From Phaeodactylibacter xiamenensis (GTDB lineage Bacteria; Bacteroidota; Bacteroidia; Chitinophagales; Saprospiraceae): a stretch of 64,000 nt of DNA. This document shows, piece by piece, positions 8,555 to 18,200 of the stretch; the stretch's first letter is position 1; each line of letters begins with the position of its first letter. A program made the position numbers and the translations under genes. The DNA lies in contig NZ_JPOS01000014.1 of NCBI RefSeq assembly GCF_000759025.1, forward strand, positions 5,001-69,000. Direction: 5' to 3'. The notes below the pieces were generated by a model. That model worked only from the letters and a program-made list of their open reading frames with translations. It made no database searches and was not told the DNA's origin.

Positions 8555-9445
8555 TTACACCGGTGTCTGCCATGGCTTGGGCTTTGGACGATTAGTCAGA
8601 TGCCCCCAGCAGTGCACCCTGGCAGGTAGAAGCGGGACCTCCTGATAGCCGACGTATTCCGTCTCGTACTCCAGAAAGGCACAACGCGGACAGTGCATGC
8701 AATCCTGAGTGACGTTGGCAAAAGCCTGCCCCTCCCGGTAACCGGAGCGCCACCTTCGCTTGCCCAGTGGACAGTCCGTAGTCACATACTGATGATAGCC
8801 TTTATACAACCGGTGTTTGACCGGCCGGGCAATCGCCATTTTGCGCAAGCGGAACTCAGCCCGCTGCTGCGCCGGATTGAACAGCCACTTTTTATAGCCC
8901 GTCCCCTGCTGCAATTCGTACTCGAATGCGCGGATATCAGGCGACCCACTGCCTTGCAGAACCGCTTCGTACAACGATAGCGCATCAATTTCCAGGGCAG
9001 GCATACCTAATTTCCGAAGTTTTTGCTGCTTCCGGGGAGGTGTTTGGTGGGTGACGGCGATCTCCAGCAATAGTGCTCGCTGCCCCTTGCGGAGGATAAG
9101 ATCCGGATAAAGCTGCCCGACATAAGGCTCTTCCTCCACCCTGTCGTACTTGAACAAATAAGGCTGAAAGTAAGCCACCGACTGCCGATGCAGGTACAGG
9201 GCCGGCACTACGATACTGCGCCTTTCCCGGAAGAGGGCTTTGATGCGCAAATGCAGGCCCGTTTCCAGCCCATGGCCACAGTCTGCCCCTCTGTAGTGCG
9301 CAAAATGGTGGGCGTGTTTGTTCCCTTTTTTGGCGACCATAGGCGCACCACAGGCTAAGCAGGAGCAACCACAGGATAATCCACGGGGGACTTCATCAAT
9401 ACTTACAATCTGCTGATTGCGGAGAGCGAAAGGTAAAGCGCGCAT
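8555..9445 (-). CDS. CoiA-like competence protein (zinc finger plus nuclease fold)
   Basis: The 296-residue cytosolic protein opens with a Cys/His-rich part: CGCSCLAC (residues 25-32), then MVAKKGNKHAHHFAHY, which is the CoiA-family N-terminal signature. A restriction-endonuclease-like core follows with YPDLIL (D115) and LLLEIAVTH (E128), the D...ExA-type pattern. A second Cys cluster, CMHCPRC, lies near residue 255. CoiA is needed for DNA processing after uptake in transformable Firmicutes; homologues in Bacteroidota are widespread but not well studied. The gene is a single unit, divergent from the DUF4412 operon. Confidence 0.8.
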   Translation of the reverse strand: MRALPFALRNQQIVSIDEVPRGLSCGCSCLACGAPMVAKKGNKHAHHFAHYRGADCGHGLETGLHLRIKALFRERRSIVVPALYLHRQSVAYFQPYLFKYDRVEEEPYVGQLYPDLILRKGQRALLLEIAVTHQTPPRKQQKLRKLGMPALEIDALSLYEAVLQGSGSPDIRAFEYELQQGTGYKKWLFNPAQQRAEFRLRKMAIARPVKHRLYKGYHQYVTTDCPLGKRRWRSGYREGQAFANVTQDCMHCPRCAFLEYETEYVGYQEVPLLPARVHCWGHLTNRPKPKPWQTPV

Positions 9446-9536
9446 TTTTTACAACAAAATACACACGTTATCAAATAAATGCAACTCCCAAACCGTCATA
9501 TTTCTTGTATCTTTAAGCAAAATCAAAAACCGAAAC

Positions 9537-10229
9537 ATGCGTATTTTATTCGTACTACTGCTCGCAGTGAGCACATTAACACTAAGCCAGGCACAGAAAA
9601 CTTTTCAAGGAACCCTGGAGTACAGCTACAAGCTTAATGCAGAGGGAGAAGACGCCGGCATGATGGCCGCCTTTATGCCCGAAAAGATGATTACCCGCTA
9701 TGGCGACAACCAAATGGCTACCGAAATGGTGGGTGGTATGGTGGCGAACATGATGGGGCGTATTATTGTCAGCAATGGTCAGTCCTATGTGGTCAAGGAT
9801 AGTGAAAAAACGATCTTCGAAATGTCAGAAGAAGACATGGAGGAAGGGCAGGAGGCATTTGCCAATCAGGATCAGGCCAAAAAGGTAGACGGCGAGACCA
9901 TGGAAATTCTTGGCTATACCTGCCACAAATACGTTCTTACCATAGCTAGCGACGAGGGCGGAAAAACCGAACAGGTGATCTGGGCAACAGACGCTTTTAA
10001 GGCGCCCCAGCTATCCGTGCCCAATCAGGGCAATGTATCGGCAACGGGTTTCTTCGGCTCCACCAATATCGAGGGGCTTCCGATGCGGATTGAAATAGCC
10101 ACGCCCGGAGTAGATGGGGGGCTAATCATGGAGGTCGTCAAATTGGATGAAGCACCGGTTGATGCCACTCACTTTGAAAGACCGGACGGCTACACCGTAA
10201 AGCCTATATCAGAAATGATGAAGTTCTAA
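9537..10229 (+). CDS. Secreted DUF4412-type protein
   Basis: The start is set at 9537 because MRILFVLLLAVSTLTLSQAQ is a clean SPI signal peptide; an upstream in-frame ATG at 9417 would bury it. The mature 210 residues follow the DUF4412 pattern: an opening TFQGTLEYSYK strand, a methionine-rich middle (MMAAFMPEKM, MVGGMVANMMGR), then GYTCHKYVL and a late VTHFERPDGY-like end. The biochemical role of DUF4412 is unknown; the fold is probably LolA/periplasmic-barrel-like. It is first in a tight run with the beta-helix lipoprotein (26-nt gap) and the diheme cytochrome. Confidence 0.8.
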   Translation: MRILFVLLLAVSTLTLSQAQKTFQGTLEYSYKLNAEGEDAGMMAAFMPEKMITRYGDNQMATEMVGGMVANMMGRIIVSNGQSYVVKDSEKTIFEMSEEDMEEGQEAFANQDQAKKVDGETMEILGYTCHKYVLTIASDEGGKTEQVIWATDAFKAPQLSVPNQGNVSATGFFGSTNIEGLPMRIEIATPGVDGGLIMEVVKLDEAPVDATHFERPDGYTVKPISEMMKF

Positions 10230-10255
10230 CCCTCCTCCCCTAATTCAGTTCTGTC

Positions 10256-11452
10256 ATGAAACCCTATACTATATTTTACATTGCTGCCCTTTTGTGGCTG
10301 AGCTCCTGCAGCCCGGCACCACAAGAGGCCGCGCCCGGTGAGATCGCCACCGAATTATACCAAACCCTGCAGGAACAACTGATCACCGCTGAGCCCGGAA
10401 GTGTAGTTGAAATCCCCGCTGGTACTTTTGAATTTGACCGCCCGCTTTCGCTCGATGGCATTCCCAGTGTCACCATTCGTGGTGCGGGCATAGACGCCAC
10501 GGTGCTTTCCTTCCGGTACCAAAAAGCCGGAGCAGAAGGGCTGCGTGTAACGGCAGATTCGGTCACGCTTGAAGGGTTCACGATTCTGGATACGAAAGGA
10601 GATGCCATCAAGCTACAGGACTGCAACGGTATTACCATCCGCAATATCAAAACATCCTGGCGGGGCGGGGCTCACGAATCCAACGGCGGTTACGGGCTTT
10701 ACCCGGTCTCAAGCCGGAATGTGCTCATTGAAGGTTGTGAAGCCAGCTATGCTTCTGATGCTGGTATTTACGTAGGTCAGTGTACTAATGTGGTCGTCCG
10801 CAACTGCTACGCCCACGAGAATGTAGCGGGCATCGAAATTGAAAATTGTACCCACGCTGAAGTCTACAACAACCGGTCAGAGCAAAACACCGGTGGCATC
10901 CTCGTCTTCGACCTGCCCGAGCTGCCGGCAGGCAATGGCAGGGACTGCAAAGTGTATGACAACGACATCATTGAGAACAACCACGCCAACTTTGCCCCTG
11001 AAGGCAATATTGTAGGAATTGTCCCGCCCGGTACCGGCATCATCCTACTCGCAGCTAAGGAGGTGGAGGTGTACAACAACCGAATTATCGGGCACAAAAC
11101 CATTGGCACGGCCGTAGCCAGCTACTACATTACAGAGAACCCCTGGGAGGACAAAAACTACGACCCTTACTCTTACGACATCCGCATCCACGGCAATACC
11201 TACGAGCGCAAACGCGCCATGCCGGACCTCAGCAAGGATTTTGGAAAGATGGTCAACTACCTGTTTCCCGGCAAGCCACAGGACATTCTCTACGATGGCA
11301 TTGTGGATGATACCCGCAGCGGCTCCAACCCGATGAACCTCTGCATTGATCAGCCGGGGGCTGATCTGCGGTTTGCCAATGTGGATGCTGCCAATGATTT
11401 CGAGGAGGTACAACAGGACGTCTCGGCCTATACTTGTGCCCCTAAAGGATAA
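10256..11452 (+). CDS. Parallel beta-helix lipoprotein (TIGR03805-like)
   Basis: A 398-residue protein with an SPII signal (lipobox LWLSSC, Cys 18). Residues about 60-290 are right-handed parallel beta-helix coils with regular N/G-rich turns (VTLEGFTILDTKGDAIKLQD, NVVVRNCYAHENVAGIEI, EVEVYNNRIIGH). The layout matches the beta-helix family that usually sits directly before a diheme-cytochrome-like partner, which is the arrangement here (the next gene starts 10 nt later). Such helices bind or cleave polysaccharides in many families, but no catalytic triad can be picked out by eye. Outer-membrane or periplasmic location is inferred from the lipid anchor. Confidence 0.85.
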   Translation: MKPYTIFYIAALLWLSSCSPAPQEAAPGEIATELYQTLQEQLITAEPGSVVEIPAGTFEFDRPLSLDGIPSVTIRGAGIDATVLSFRYQKAGAEGLRVTADSVTLEGFTILDTKGDAIKLQDCNGITIRNIKTSWRGGAHESNGGYGLYPVSSRNVLIEGCEASYASDAGIYVGQCTNVVVRNCYAHENVAGIEIENCTHAEVYNNRSEQNTGGILVFDLPELPAGNGRDCKVYDNDIIENNHANFAPEGNIVGIVPPGTGIILLAAKEVEVYNNRIIGHKTIGTAVASYYITENPWEDKNYDPYSYDIRIHGNTYERKRAMPDLSKDFGKMVNYLFPGKPQDILYDGIVDDTRSGSNPMNLCIDQPGADLRFANVDAANDFEEVQQDVSAYTCAPKG

Positions 11453-11461
11453 AAAACATCA

Positions 11462-12559
11462 ATGATGCGCCTTATTCGCTACAGCCTGTACTGCCTGATG
11501 CTCACAGCCCTGTTATGGCAGTGCCGTACCGCACCCGGAAATGTGGGAGCCGTAAAGTTTGACCCGGCCGCTGCCCCCTACCCCAAGCTGTCTGACTATG
11601 CCTTTTTCCAGGCATTGAGCCCGAATGGAGCCGTGCCCAATGCCGGTGTGCTCCCTTACGAGCCGATCACGCCCCTCTTTACCGACTATGCCCACAAGGC
11701 CCGCTATGTGTGGATGCCGGACAGTGTACAAGCCACCGTAGATGCCGATGGCCGCATTCTTTTCCCGGACCATACGGTGCTGATCAAGACCTTCTACTAC
11801 CCGGCTGATTTTGCCCGCCCTGACCAGGACTGGGACTTGATCGAAACCCGGCTGCTTATGAAGCGGGATGGTGAATGGGATGCCTACACCTACATCTGGA
11901 ATGACGAGGATACAGAAGCGGAGCTCAATCTGGTGGGTGATTTCAAACCTGTCAGCTGGGCCGATGAACAAGGCCTCGCCCGAACCGTAGAGTATGCGGT
12001 ACCTAATAAAAACCAGTGCAAGAGCTGCCACAATCAGAATAAAAAGCTGCTGCCCATCGGCCCTAAGGTGCGTAACCTGAACGCAGCCCTGACTTACCCC
12101 GATGGTACAACGGCCAATCAGTTGGAACGCTGGCAGTCTGCCGGCAAGCTTACGGCAGGAAACTGGGCTGCGCAATTTGCCCCCCTGGCAGACTGGGACG
12201 ACCCCAAAACGGGTAATATAGCGGATCGTGCCCTGGCCTATCTTGAGGTCAACTGCGGGCATTGCCATCATCCGGAAGGGCCTGCCCACACCACCGGGCT
12301 TTATCTCGGCACCGACTTTCAGGAGTATCCGGCACAACTGGGGATTTGCAAATCGCCTGTAGCGGCTGGCAAAGGCTCCGGTGGGCGGCAATTTGGTATT
12401 CAGCCGGGGCAACCTGACTCCTCTATTCTGTTGTACCGTATGGAAGCCGATGACCCCGGGGTGATGATGCCCGAAATCGGTCGTGCCGTGCCTCATAAAG
12501 AAGGTATTGCGCTGGTACGCGAATGGATTAAAGGGCTGGAAGGAGACTGTGGAAAGTAA
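11462..12559 (+). CDS. Diheme c-type cytochrome lipoprotein (SO2930/TIGR03806-like)
   Basis: A 365-residue lipoprotein (lipobox LLWQC, Cys 21) with two heme-binding motifs: CKSCH at about residue 186 and CGHCH at about 265. Between and around them are family phrases such as YFQ/FFQALSPNGAVPNAGV near the start, DYAHKARYVWMP, and a final MMPEIGRAVPHKEGIALVREW. It likely carries electrons in the periplasm, its partner being the beta-helix protein encoded just upstream. A weak hairpin (AGGCTG...CAGCCT, 12582-12605) follows. The paired occurrence suggests a joint oxidative step on a carbohydrate, which is inference. Confidence 0.85.
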   Translation: MMRLIRYSLYCLMLTALLWQCRTAPGNVGAVKFDPAAAPYPKLSDYAFFQALSPNGAVPNAGVLPYEPITPLFTDYAHKARYVWMPDSVQATVDADGRILFPDHTVLIKTFYYPADFARPDQDWDLIETRLLMKRDGEWDAYTYIWNDEDTEAELNLVGDFKPVSWADEQGLARTVEYAVPNKNQCKSCHNQNKKLLPIGPKVRNLNAALTYPDGTTANQLERWQSAGKLTAGNWAAQFAPLADWDDPKTGNIADRALAYLEVNCGHCHHPEGPAHTTGLYLGTDFQEYPAQLGICKSPVAAGKGSGGRQFGIQPGQPDSSILLYRMEADDPGVMMPEIGRAVPHKEGIALVREWIKGLEGDCGK

Positions 12560-12971
12560 AGCGGAATTTTTTAATCAAAAAAGGCTGCCCTAAAAATGAC
12601 AGCCTAATGTGTGGGGAGAACAAAAAAGAGAAAAAGAATTGCTTTCATTTGGGGGGAGGTATCAGGAAGAAAGCAATCTCTTCTTTTTGTTGGTGCTTGG
12701 TGTTGTTCATGTCCTTGCGAATGCAATATAGTATGCCTGGATTTAGACTACAAGGAATATCACAAATTACACAAATCAACTAAACAAATGGCTATCAGCA
12801 ACTTAAATCCATCCGTAGCATAATTGTTGCGCTCTCGTAGACAAGCTGTAGTACTTAATCAGGTCCAACGTAGGGCAAAAATCCGACTGCTTTGCCATAG
12901 ACCGCCAGAAATTCATTCATTTTACAGCCCCCTCTCCACTCATAAAGCGTTACCCTAAAAAAGAAATAACC
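12560..12971. other. Non-coding spacer with an imperfect hairpin and an abortive leader
   Basis: TTGCTTTC (12639-12646) pairs with GAAAGCAA (12669-12676), and the pairing extends imperfectly outwards to about 20 bp. Around 12755-12790 an AAATCA/ACAAAT-rich leader resembles those before secreted-protein genes here. It is followed at 12788 by an ATG that opens only 11 codons. I regard it as the relic of a lost gene start. No other signal seen. Confidence 0.4.
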
Positions 12972-13595
12972 ATGACCGCCACTCCCCTGCAGGAAGAACG
13001 CGCCAACACCCTCACACATGCCTTCGGATTATTGCTGGGGATCGTCGCCGTACCGGCTCTTCTTGTAAATCAATACGGCGCTGTACCGGCTCGGGAATGG
13101 CTGAGTATGCTGGTCTTTGGATTCACCCTATTACAAGTTTACGCAACGTCAACCATATATCATGCCGTAACCGGAGCGCGCTGGAAGTACCGCCTGCGCG
13201 TGCTCGACCACATCAGCATTTACTTTCTCATTGCAGGCACACATACGCCCCTGCTCGTACATTACCTTCCTGGAGAGAGCGGTCGTTTCTACCTCATTGT
13301 GATCTGGACAATGGCCTTCTCCGGCCTGATCTACAAGCTGTTTTTCTTTGGGCGGTGGGAATGGCTGTCGGTGGCTTTCTACCTCGTAATGGGCTGGATG
13401 GGCGCGCTCACCATTCCGGAGATGGCGCAGGAGATGTCTGCCCCTACTTTTTACGGGGTCATCCTCGGCGGTATTTCCTATACCCTGGGCGTTGTTTTTT
13501 ATGCCTGGCACCGGTTGCCCTACCACCACGCTATTTGGCACCTCTTTGTAATTGGTGGGACGGCAGGGCACTTTTGGGCGATTGCAGCGATGTAG
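12972..13595 (+). CDS. trhA: Hemolysin III / TrhA family (PAQR-type) membrane protein
   Basis: The 207-residue protein has seven hydrophobic segments and the PAQR/hemolysin III landmarks. These are an N-terminal ERANTLTHAFG with early His, SxxYHAV (STIYHAVTGARWKYRLRVLDH) between helices 2 and 3, a helix-3 YFLIAGTHTP motif, and a late WHLFVIGGTAGHFWAI. The conserved Ser/His/Asp set is thought to bind zinc and give hydrolase-like chemistry in PAQR proteins. TrhA of Bacillus controls membrane fluidity; the 'hemolysin' name is historical. The gene appears to stand alone and is followed by hairpin repeats. Confidence 0.9.
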   Translation: MTATPLQEERANTLTHAFGLLLGIVAVPALLVNQYGAVPAREWLSMLVFGFTLLQVYATSTIYHAVTGARWKYRLRVLDHISIYFLIAGTHTPLLVHYLPGESGRFYLIVIWTMAFSGLIYKLFFFGRWEWLSVAFYLVMGWMGALTIPEMAQEMSAPTFYGVILGGISYTLGVVFYAWHRLPYHHAIWHLFVIGGTAGHFWAIAAM

Positions 13596-13601
13596 GCACA
13601 G

Positions 13602-13662
13602 AATCAGGACGCCCGGCGAAAGGAGTGCGCCGGGCGATAACACCGGGGGCTCTCCTTTCCCC
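13602..13662. repeat. 61-bp hairpin repeat, copy 1
   Basis: The first of two direct copies (starts 103 bp apart) differing at only a few positions. It contains a perfect 9-bp inverted repeat, CGCCCGGCG (13610-13618) and CGCCGGGCG (13628-13636), followed by a second palindrome, GATAACACCGGGGG/CCCCCGGTGTTATC (13636-13672), which runs past the copy end. It sits at the 3' side of trhA and could stabilise or end its mRNA. Confidence 0.75.
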
Positions 13663-13704
13663 CGGTGTTATCCGTTCCTGCGCCCAAAAGTAAAAAACAC
13701 TCAA

Positions 13705-13765
13705 AATCAGAACGCCCGGCGAAAGAAGTGCGCCGGGCGGTAACGCCGGGGGCTCTGCCTTCCCC
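13705..13765. repeat. 61-bp hairpin repeat, copy 2
   Basis: The second copy has the same 9-bp CGCCCGGCG/CGCCGGGCG stem and then GTAACGCCGGGGG. Its right edge falls exactly on the stop codon of the truncated dockerin-type gene (13765-13767), suggesting the repeat marks the breakpoint that cut that gene. Confidence 0.75.
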
Positions 13766-15024
13766 TAATCCGTCTCCGCATCCCCATTCACATCCCCAAT
13801 TTTAATGGCGATGAAATCATTACCGATGCTTACAGCAGTAGCTAAGTCATTGATATTAATCACCTCCGGAAAGGCCTCTTCCCAAGGATTAGCAGGATCA
13901 GGAAAAACATAGGCAGCATCCACAAAACGCCAGCTGCTGAGGTTATCAAAGCTGGATTCTATGCCAAGGATCATGCGGCGGAGCTGAATAAGATCAAGGG
14001 CAGAAATGTGACCGGACCCATTGGTATCGGCAGCAATGCGTTTGTAAGGGCTGTCCAGCGGCTGTACGCCCAGGATATGCCGGCTGATCAGGACCATATC
14101 GAAGGTAGAAACGCCATTCAGGGGAGCTTCGTCGTATTCAGGTGTCAGGGTGTAATCGAGCCCCTCTGATATACTGGGAAATGCGTATCGCCCCATTTCA
14201 TCAGTCAAAGCTGCTACAGATGACTGTCCGGAAATAGCTACTGGTACTCCTTCCAGGGGGGCACCGTTTTCCGTTCTTATTCGCCCACTAATGCCAAATA
14301 AATCTCCCACGCAGAGGTAACTCGAATTATTCTGGACCCAAAGGTACGAAATACAGTTACTGCTGTTTCCTAAATCATCCTGTGCATGCAGCTCCAGCAC
14401 TTGTGTGCCTTCACGCTCACAATCCAACAAAATTGAGTACTGTTCGGGATCAACAGCCTCTCCTTCAAAGTTGATGGAGTAGGTGACCGGAGGGGTGCAG
14501 TCGAACACAGGCTGCGCTAAAACATCCTGGTAGGACAGGTAAGCCAGTGGACCCGTCTCTAAACCCGTTTCATAATCCAGCACTAACTCGACCAGGACCC
14601 CAACGTTGCATACCGGGGTGCTTATCCCACAATCTGTTACTTCGAAGGGCAATACGGCAGTCTGAACATTCCCGCATCCATCGTCCACCACCACCTCAAA
14701 GCTGTGCTGCCCCAGCGGATAGCTGCCACTCAGGCTGTAAGCCGGATAAGAACCACTTAGGGCATTGGCAATTGGGATTAGGCTGCCATCATTAAAAATA
14801 TTGAGGAAGGCATCGACCTGCAATTGCCCGAAAGGGCAGTCCACCCCCACCTGGAAATCGTAGGCTACAGCGGCTGTGCAGTTGACGGTATCGTCTATGC
14901 ATTGTGATGGAAGGGGGGCAAAAGTGATACTTATGGCGTCCTGTGCAGTCAGATGGAGCGGCGTAAAAAACAGCAGCCAACAAAGGCCGCAATAGAATAG
15001 GTTTAATGTCTTTTGAGTCGTCAT
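13765..15024 (-). CDS. Secreted dockerin-like protein, truncated paralogue of the giant HYR protein
   Basis: The 419-residue product has a signal peptide (LLFFTPLHLTAQ) and then follows the C-terminal part of the giant protein domain for domain. It has an Ig-like module with HSFEVVVDDGCGN (HTFEVVVEDGCGN in the giant), a vWA-adjacent YSIN strand, a carboxypeptidase-regulatory-like module (ISGRIRTENGAPLEGVPVAI) and a dockerin-type repeat pair (NGVSTFDMVLISRHILG, KRIAADTNGSGHISALDLIQ). It stops right after KIGDVNGD, where the giant continues for about 240 residues through a cohesin-like module and the T9SS sorting domain. Without that domain it probably cannot be exported across the outer membrane. 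The stop coincides with the edge of a 61-bp repeat. Confidence 0.75.
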   Translation of the reverse strand: MTTQKTLNLFYCGLCWLLFFTPLHLTAQDAISITFAPLPSQCIDDTVNCTAAVAYDFQVGVDCPFGQLQVDAFLNIFNDGSLIPIANALSGSYPAYSLSGSYPLGQHSFEVVVDDGCGNVQTAVLPFEVTDCGISTPVCNVGVLVELVLDYETGLETGPLAYLSYQDVLAQPVFDCTPPVTYSINFEGEAVDPEQYSILLDCEREGTQVLELHAQDDLGNSSNCISYLWVQNNSSYLCVGDLFGISGRIRTENGAPLEGVPVAISGQSSVAALTDEMGRYAFPSISEGLDYTLTPEYDEAPLNGVSTFDMVLISRHILGVQPLDSPYKRIAADTNGSGHISALDLIQLRRMILGIESSFDNLSSWRFVDAAYVFPDPANPWEEAFPEVININDLATAVSIGNDFIAIKIGDVNGDAETD

Positions 15025-15181
15025 TTCATGGGATTAGTGGTACAAAGCACCGGTTGAGAAAATATTTGCGCGCAGGTTTGTTCGGAGACATGGACACTTT
15101 GCAGGTGGGCTCAAGATAAGGGTTTTGCACGATAGTTGCAGATGTTCTGACCGGAAACCTTCCTAAAGGTACTACAGAAAA

Positions 15182-15213
15182 GCAAAAAAGCCGGGCACCC
15201 CAGGCACCCGGCT
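15182..15213 (-). terminator. Terminator of the giant gene
   Basis: On the minus strand AGCCGGG (15207-15213) and CCCGGCT (15189-15195) form the stem, followed by a run of six T (15184-15189 as A on the plus strand), 30 nt after the giant gene's stop. Confidence 0.8.
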
Positions 15214-15242
15214 TACAAATCATACAAATCACAAACTTATTC

Positions 15243-18200
15243 TTACTCCGTCAGCAGCATCCGTTTGGTATCGGTGCCGAAGGCGGTTTCTATCGTGTAG
15301 TAAATCAGCCCGGAAGGCAGCTTGGCTTTGCTGACCATCCAGAAATTGTCACCGGCAGCTGCATCCTGAGTTTCCTGCAGCAGCAATCGGCCGGCCGCAT
15401 CGCGCAGTGTGAAGGTCACATCGCCAGCCTCCGGAACGGTATAGCGAACTACTGTGGTTTCCCGGAAGGAGTTCGGCTCATTCTGATGCAGTGCGAACGG
15501 CTGGGACACATCCTGCGGCTGCACAAAGCCAAGCACGAGGCCGGATGTGCCGCTGACCAGATCATAAGCTTCCGTACGGGTCACTTCCGAATTGAGCGAG
15601 AGCATGTCGCTGAGCAGCCCGCCCTGTATGGCTTTCGCACGAACGGTGAAAAGCAGGTCTCCTTCGTTCAGCCCTTCCGTTTCCATATTCCAGCTGCCCG
15701 TCAGCAGCCTCTGATCGAGGTGGGCCAGCCCGAAGTGCCCTTCCTGCATAGCCGCGTATTCAATCTGCTCCAGTTGCAGCCCTCCGAGCTTCAGGGTAAA
15801 CTGATGCCCAAGGAGGCGCACCGCATCGTTGACCCGGAACGGGATTTCCACCGTTTGGCCAGGCAACACTTCCTGCTCCGGTGTGTGGAGGACAAAACTG
15901 TGGCTGTAGTTACGGCTCTCAATACTGCTGAAACTGTTAGCCACGGCATCACCGGTCACATCCCCCACCTTTACGGCGACGAAGTCCAGCCCATTGATGC
16001 CGGTAGCCGGCAGGTCATTCAGGTTCACAAGTTCAGGGAAGGCTTCATCCCAGGGCTCCAGCGGATTGGCAAAAACGTAGTCCGCTTCCACAAACCGCCA
16101 GCTCGTATTGTTGCTAAAGCCGATCTGTACGCCCAGGATCATTTTCCGGAGCTGAATCATATCGAGCGTTGTGATGGACCCTGATTGATTGACATCCGCA
16201 GCAATCCGCTTGTACGGGCCATCTACAGGGGAAATCCCCAGGATGTGGCGGGAAATCATCAGCAGGTCGAAGGTACTCACGCCGTTAAGCGGGTCCGTGT
16301 CGAGCTGCGGCGTCACGGTATAATCCAGGCCAGGCTGTATATCATAGAAGCTATAGGTACCATCGTTTTCAGTCATGAAGTCTGCACCGGTCCCTCCAGA
16401 TAAGCCAACCATTACGCCTTCAACCGGATCATCGTCCTCGGTATGAATCAAACCGGCAATACTTGGTGTTGCATCCCCGCAGACCGACATATTGTCCTGT
16501 ACCAGAATATAGGTCTCGCAGAAGTCGCCATTGCCGGCAGCATCATAGGCCCAGATTTCGATGACCGGCGTACCCGCATCATCGCAGGTGAGCACCAGGC
16601 CGGTCTGATCAGGATCGTTTGGCTCACCAACCCGGTTAATAGAGTACTGGATCGGCTCAGAGCAGTCCGGGCTTTGAGAAGCGACGTTCACGTAGTCGCT
16701 CGCCCAGATTTCGGCCATGCCCTGCCCCGGGTCGGGCAGATTGTCGCCATCCAGATCTACCGGCATCAGCTCCACGGCTATACCATTGAGGCAGATTGGT
16801 GCCGGTGCCTTGCAGTCTTCCACTGTAAACGGTATCGTCACCAGGTCGGAATTGCCGCAACCATCTTCCACCACTACTTCGAAGGTGTGGTCTCCAATTG
16901 GGAAGACCCCTTCGATCGTGTAATTCGGGTAAGCGCCTGACAGCGCATCTGTGAGTACCTCAAAGCTACCATTATTGAAGGCATCAACTGCGACCGTGAT
17001 GGACAGCGCATCCGGAGTACAGTCTTCGGCTACGGTAAAGCCATAGGTGACCGTTGCATCACAGTCCTCGCTATCGAGGGAGCAGAACGGATCTGCCGTA
17101 CCGAAGCTGATGACCGGCGCCTGATCGTCGTACACCTTAATGATCTGCGTGTACTGATAGTAGCCGGTTTCGTCATATTCAAAGCTGTAGTAGTCATCAG
17201 ACACCCCGCACAGGTTCACACCCGGCACGTTGTTATCTGGTGTTTCGTCCGTATCCTCGTCAAAGTAGATTTTACCATTCGGGCGGGCCAGGAGCCACAC
17301 ATGCGCATCACCCGGCGTGCCGTTGCAGTCTTCGTCCCGGCCAACCAGGTGAGGATCGCTCTCCCCATCGTACTGACACCAGTTGATGACCTTCCAGGTC
17401 CGGAAGATTTTGTAGCATTCGTCCCCGGAAGCGGAGAAGAACTCATCTTCATGGGTAACGGCAAGCAAGTCACAGGCCAGCTCATTGTAGCTCACTGTAT
17501 CCGGTGTGGCTGTACCGCAGTTGGACTCCGCATCTGCCGGGAACTTAATTTCGTAGTTGTGGACTTCGTTAATGGTAATCGATTGTACGCAGCTGTTGGT
17601 ACTGCTCAGCCCGTGGATGTCCGTTGCACGGAAAATGCGGGTGATGCTGCCAAAACCACACTCCAGGTCGGCATTGGAGGCAATTTGCTGCACGGCATCC
17701 ACCCCACAGTTGTCGGTAGCAGTGGGGGCCCCAAAGAGCTCTTCCAGCTGATCCGCATCTGCTGCATCAAATCCGTAGGGCAGGTCATCACAATCGACCA
17801 CCACGTTATCCGGTGCCTCACAGTAAGGCGCGAGTTTGTCTTCCGGCACTACGGTTATCCAGCATAGGTTTTCATTGCCATGCACATCGGTCACGTGCAA
17901 TTCTACCTTGATGGAGTCATTGACATCACAGCAGTTGAAGTCGATATAGTCACCCCAGGCTGAGAAGTAAGGAGTTGCCAAAGGCGAGCAGGTCACGCTG
18001 TCGATGTTGTACTGCCGGCGCACCGAGATGCTCTCCAGTCCACAACCGTCCCAGCTGCCCTCATCCACATCGTGAGCAAAGACGCGACCGTAGCCACCAC
18101 CACCCACGGTGACATTCAACTGATCATTACAAATGGCTGCCGGGTCAATCTGATCTTCCACCATTACCGTAATGCTGCAGTCCGTACGCCGGCCGCAGGC

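Noticed and set aside
11513-12496. Minus-strand frame opposite the diheme cytochrome
   Set aside because: The plus strand carries two CxxCH motifs and a lipobox in a consistent operon.
12611-12823. 70-codon plus-strand frame after the cytochrome
   Set aside because: Composition is not coding-like and it crosses an imperfect hairpin; no homologous feel to any part.
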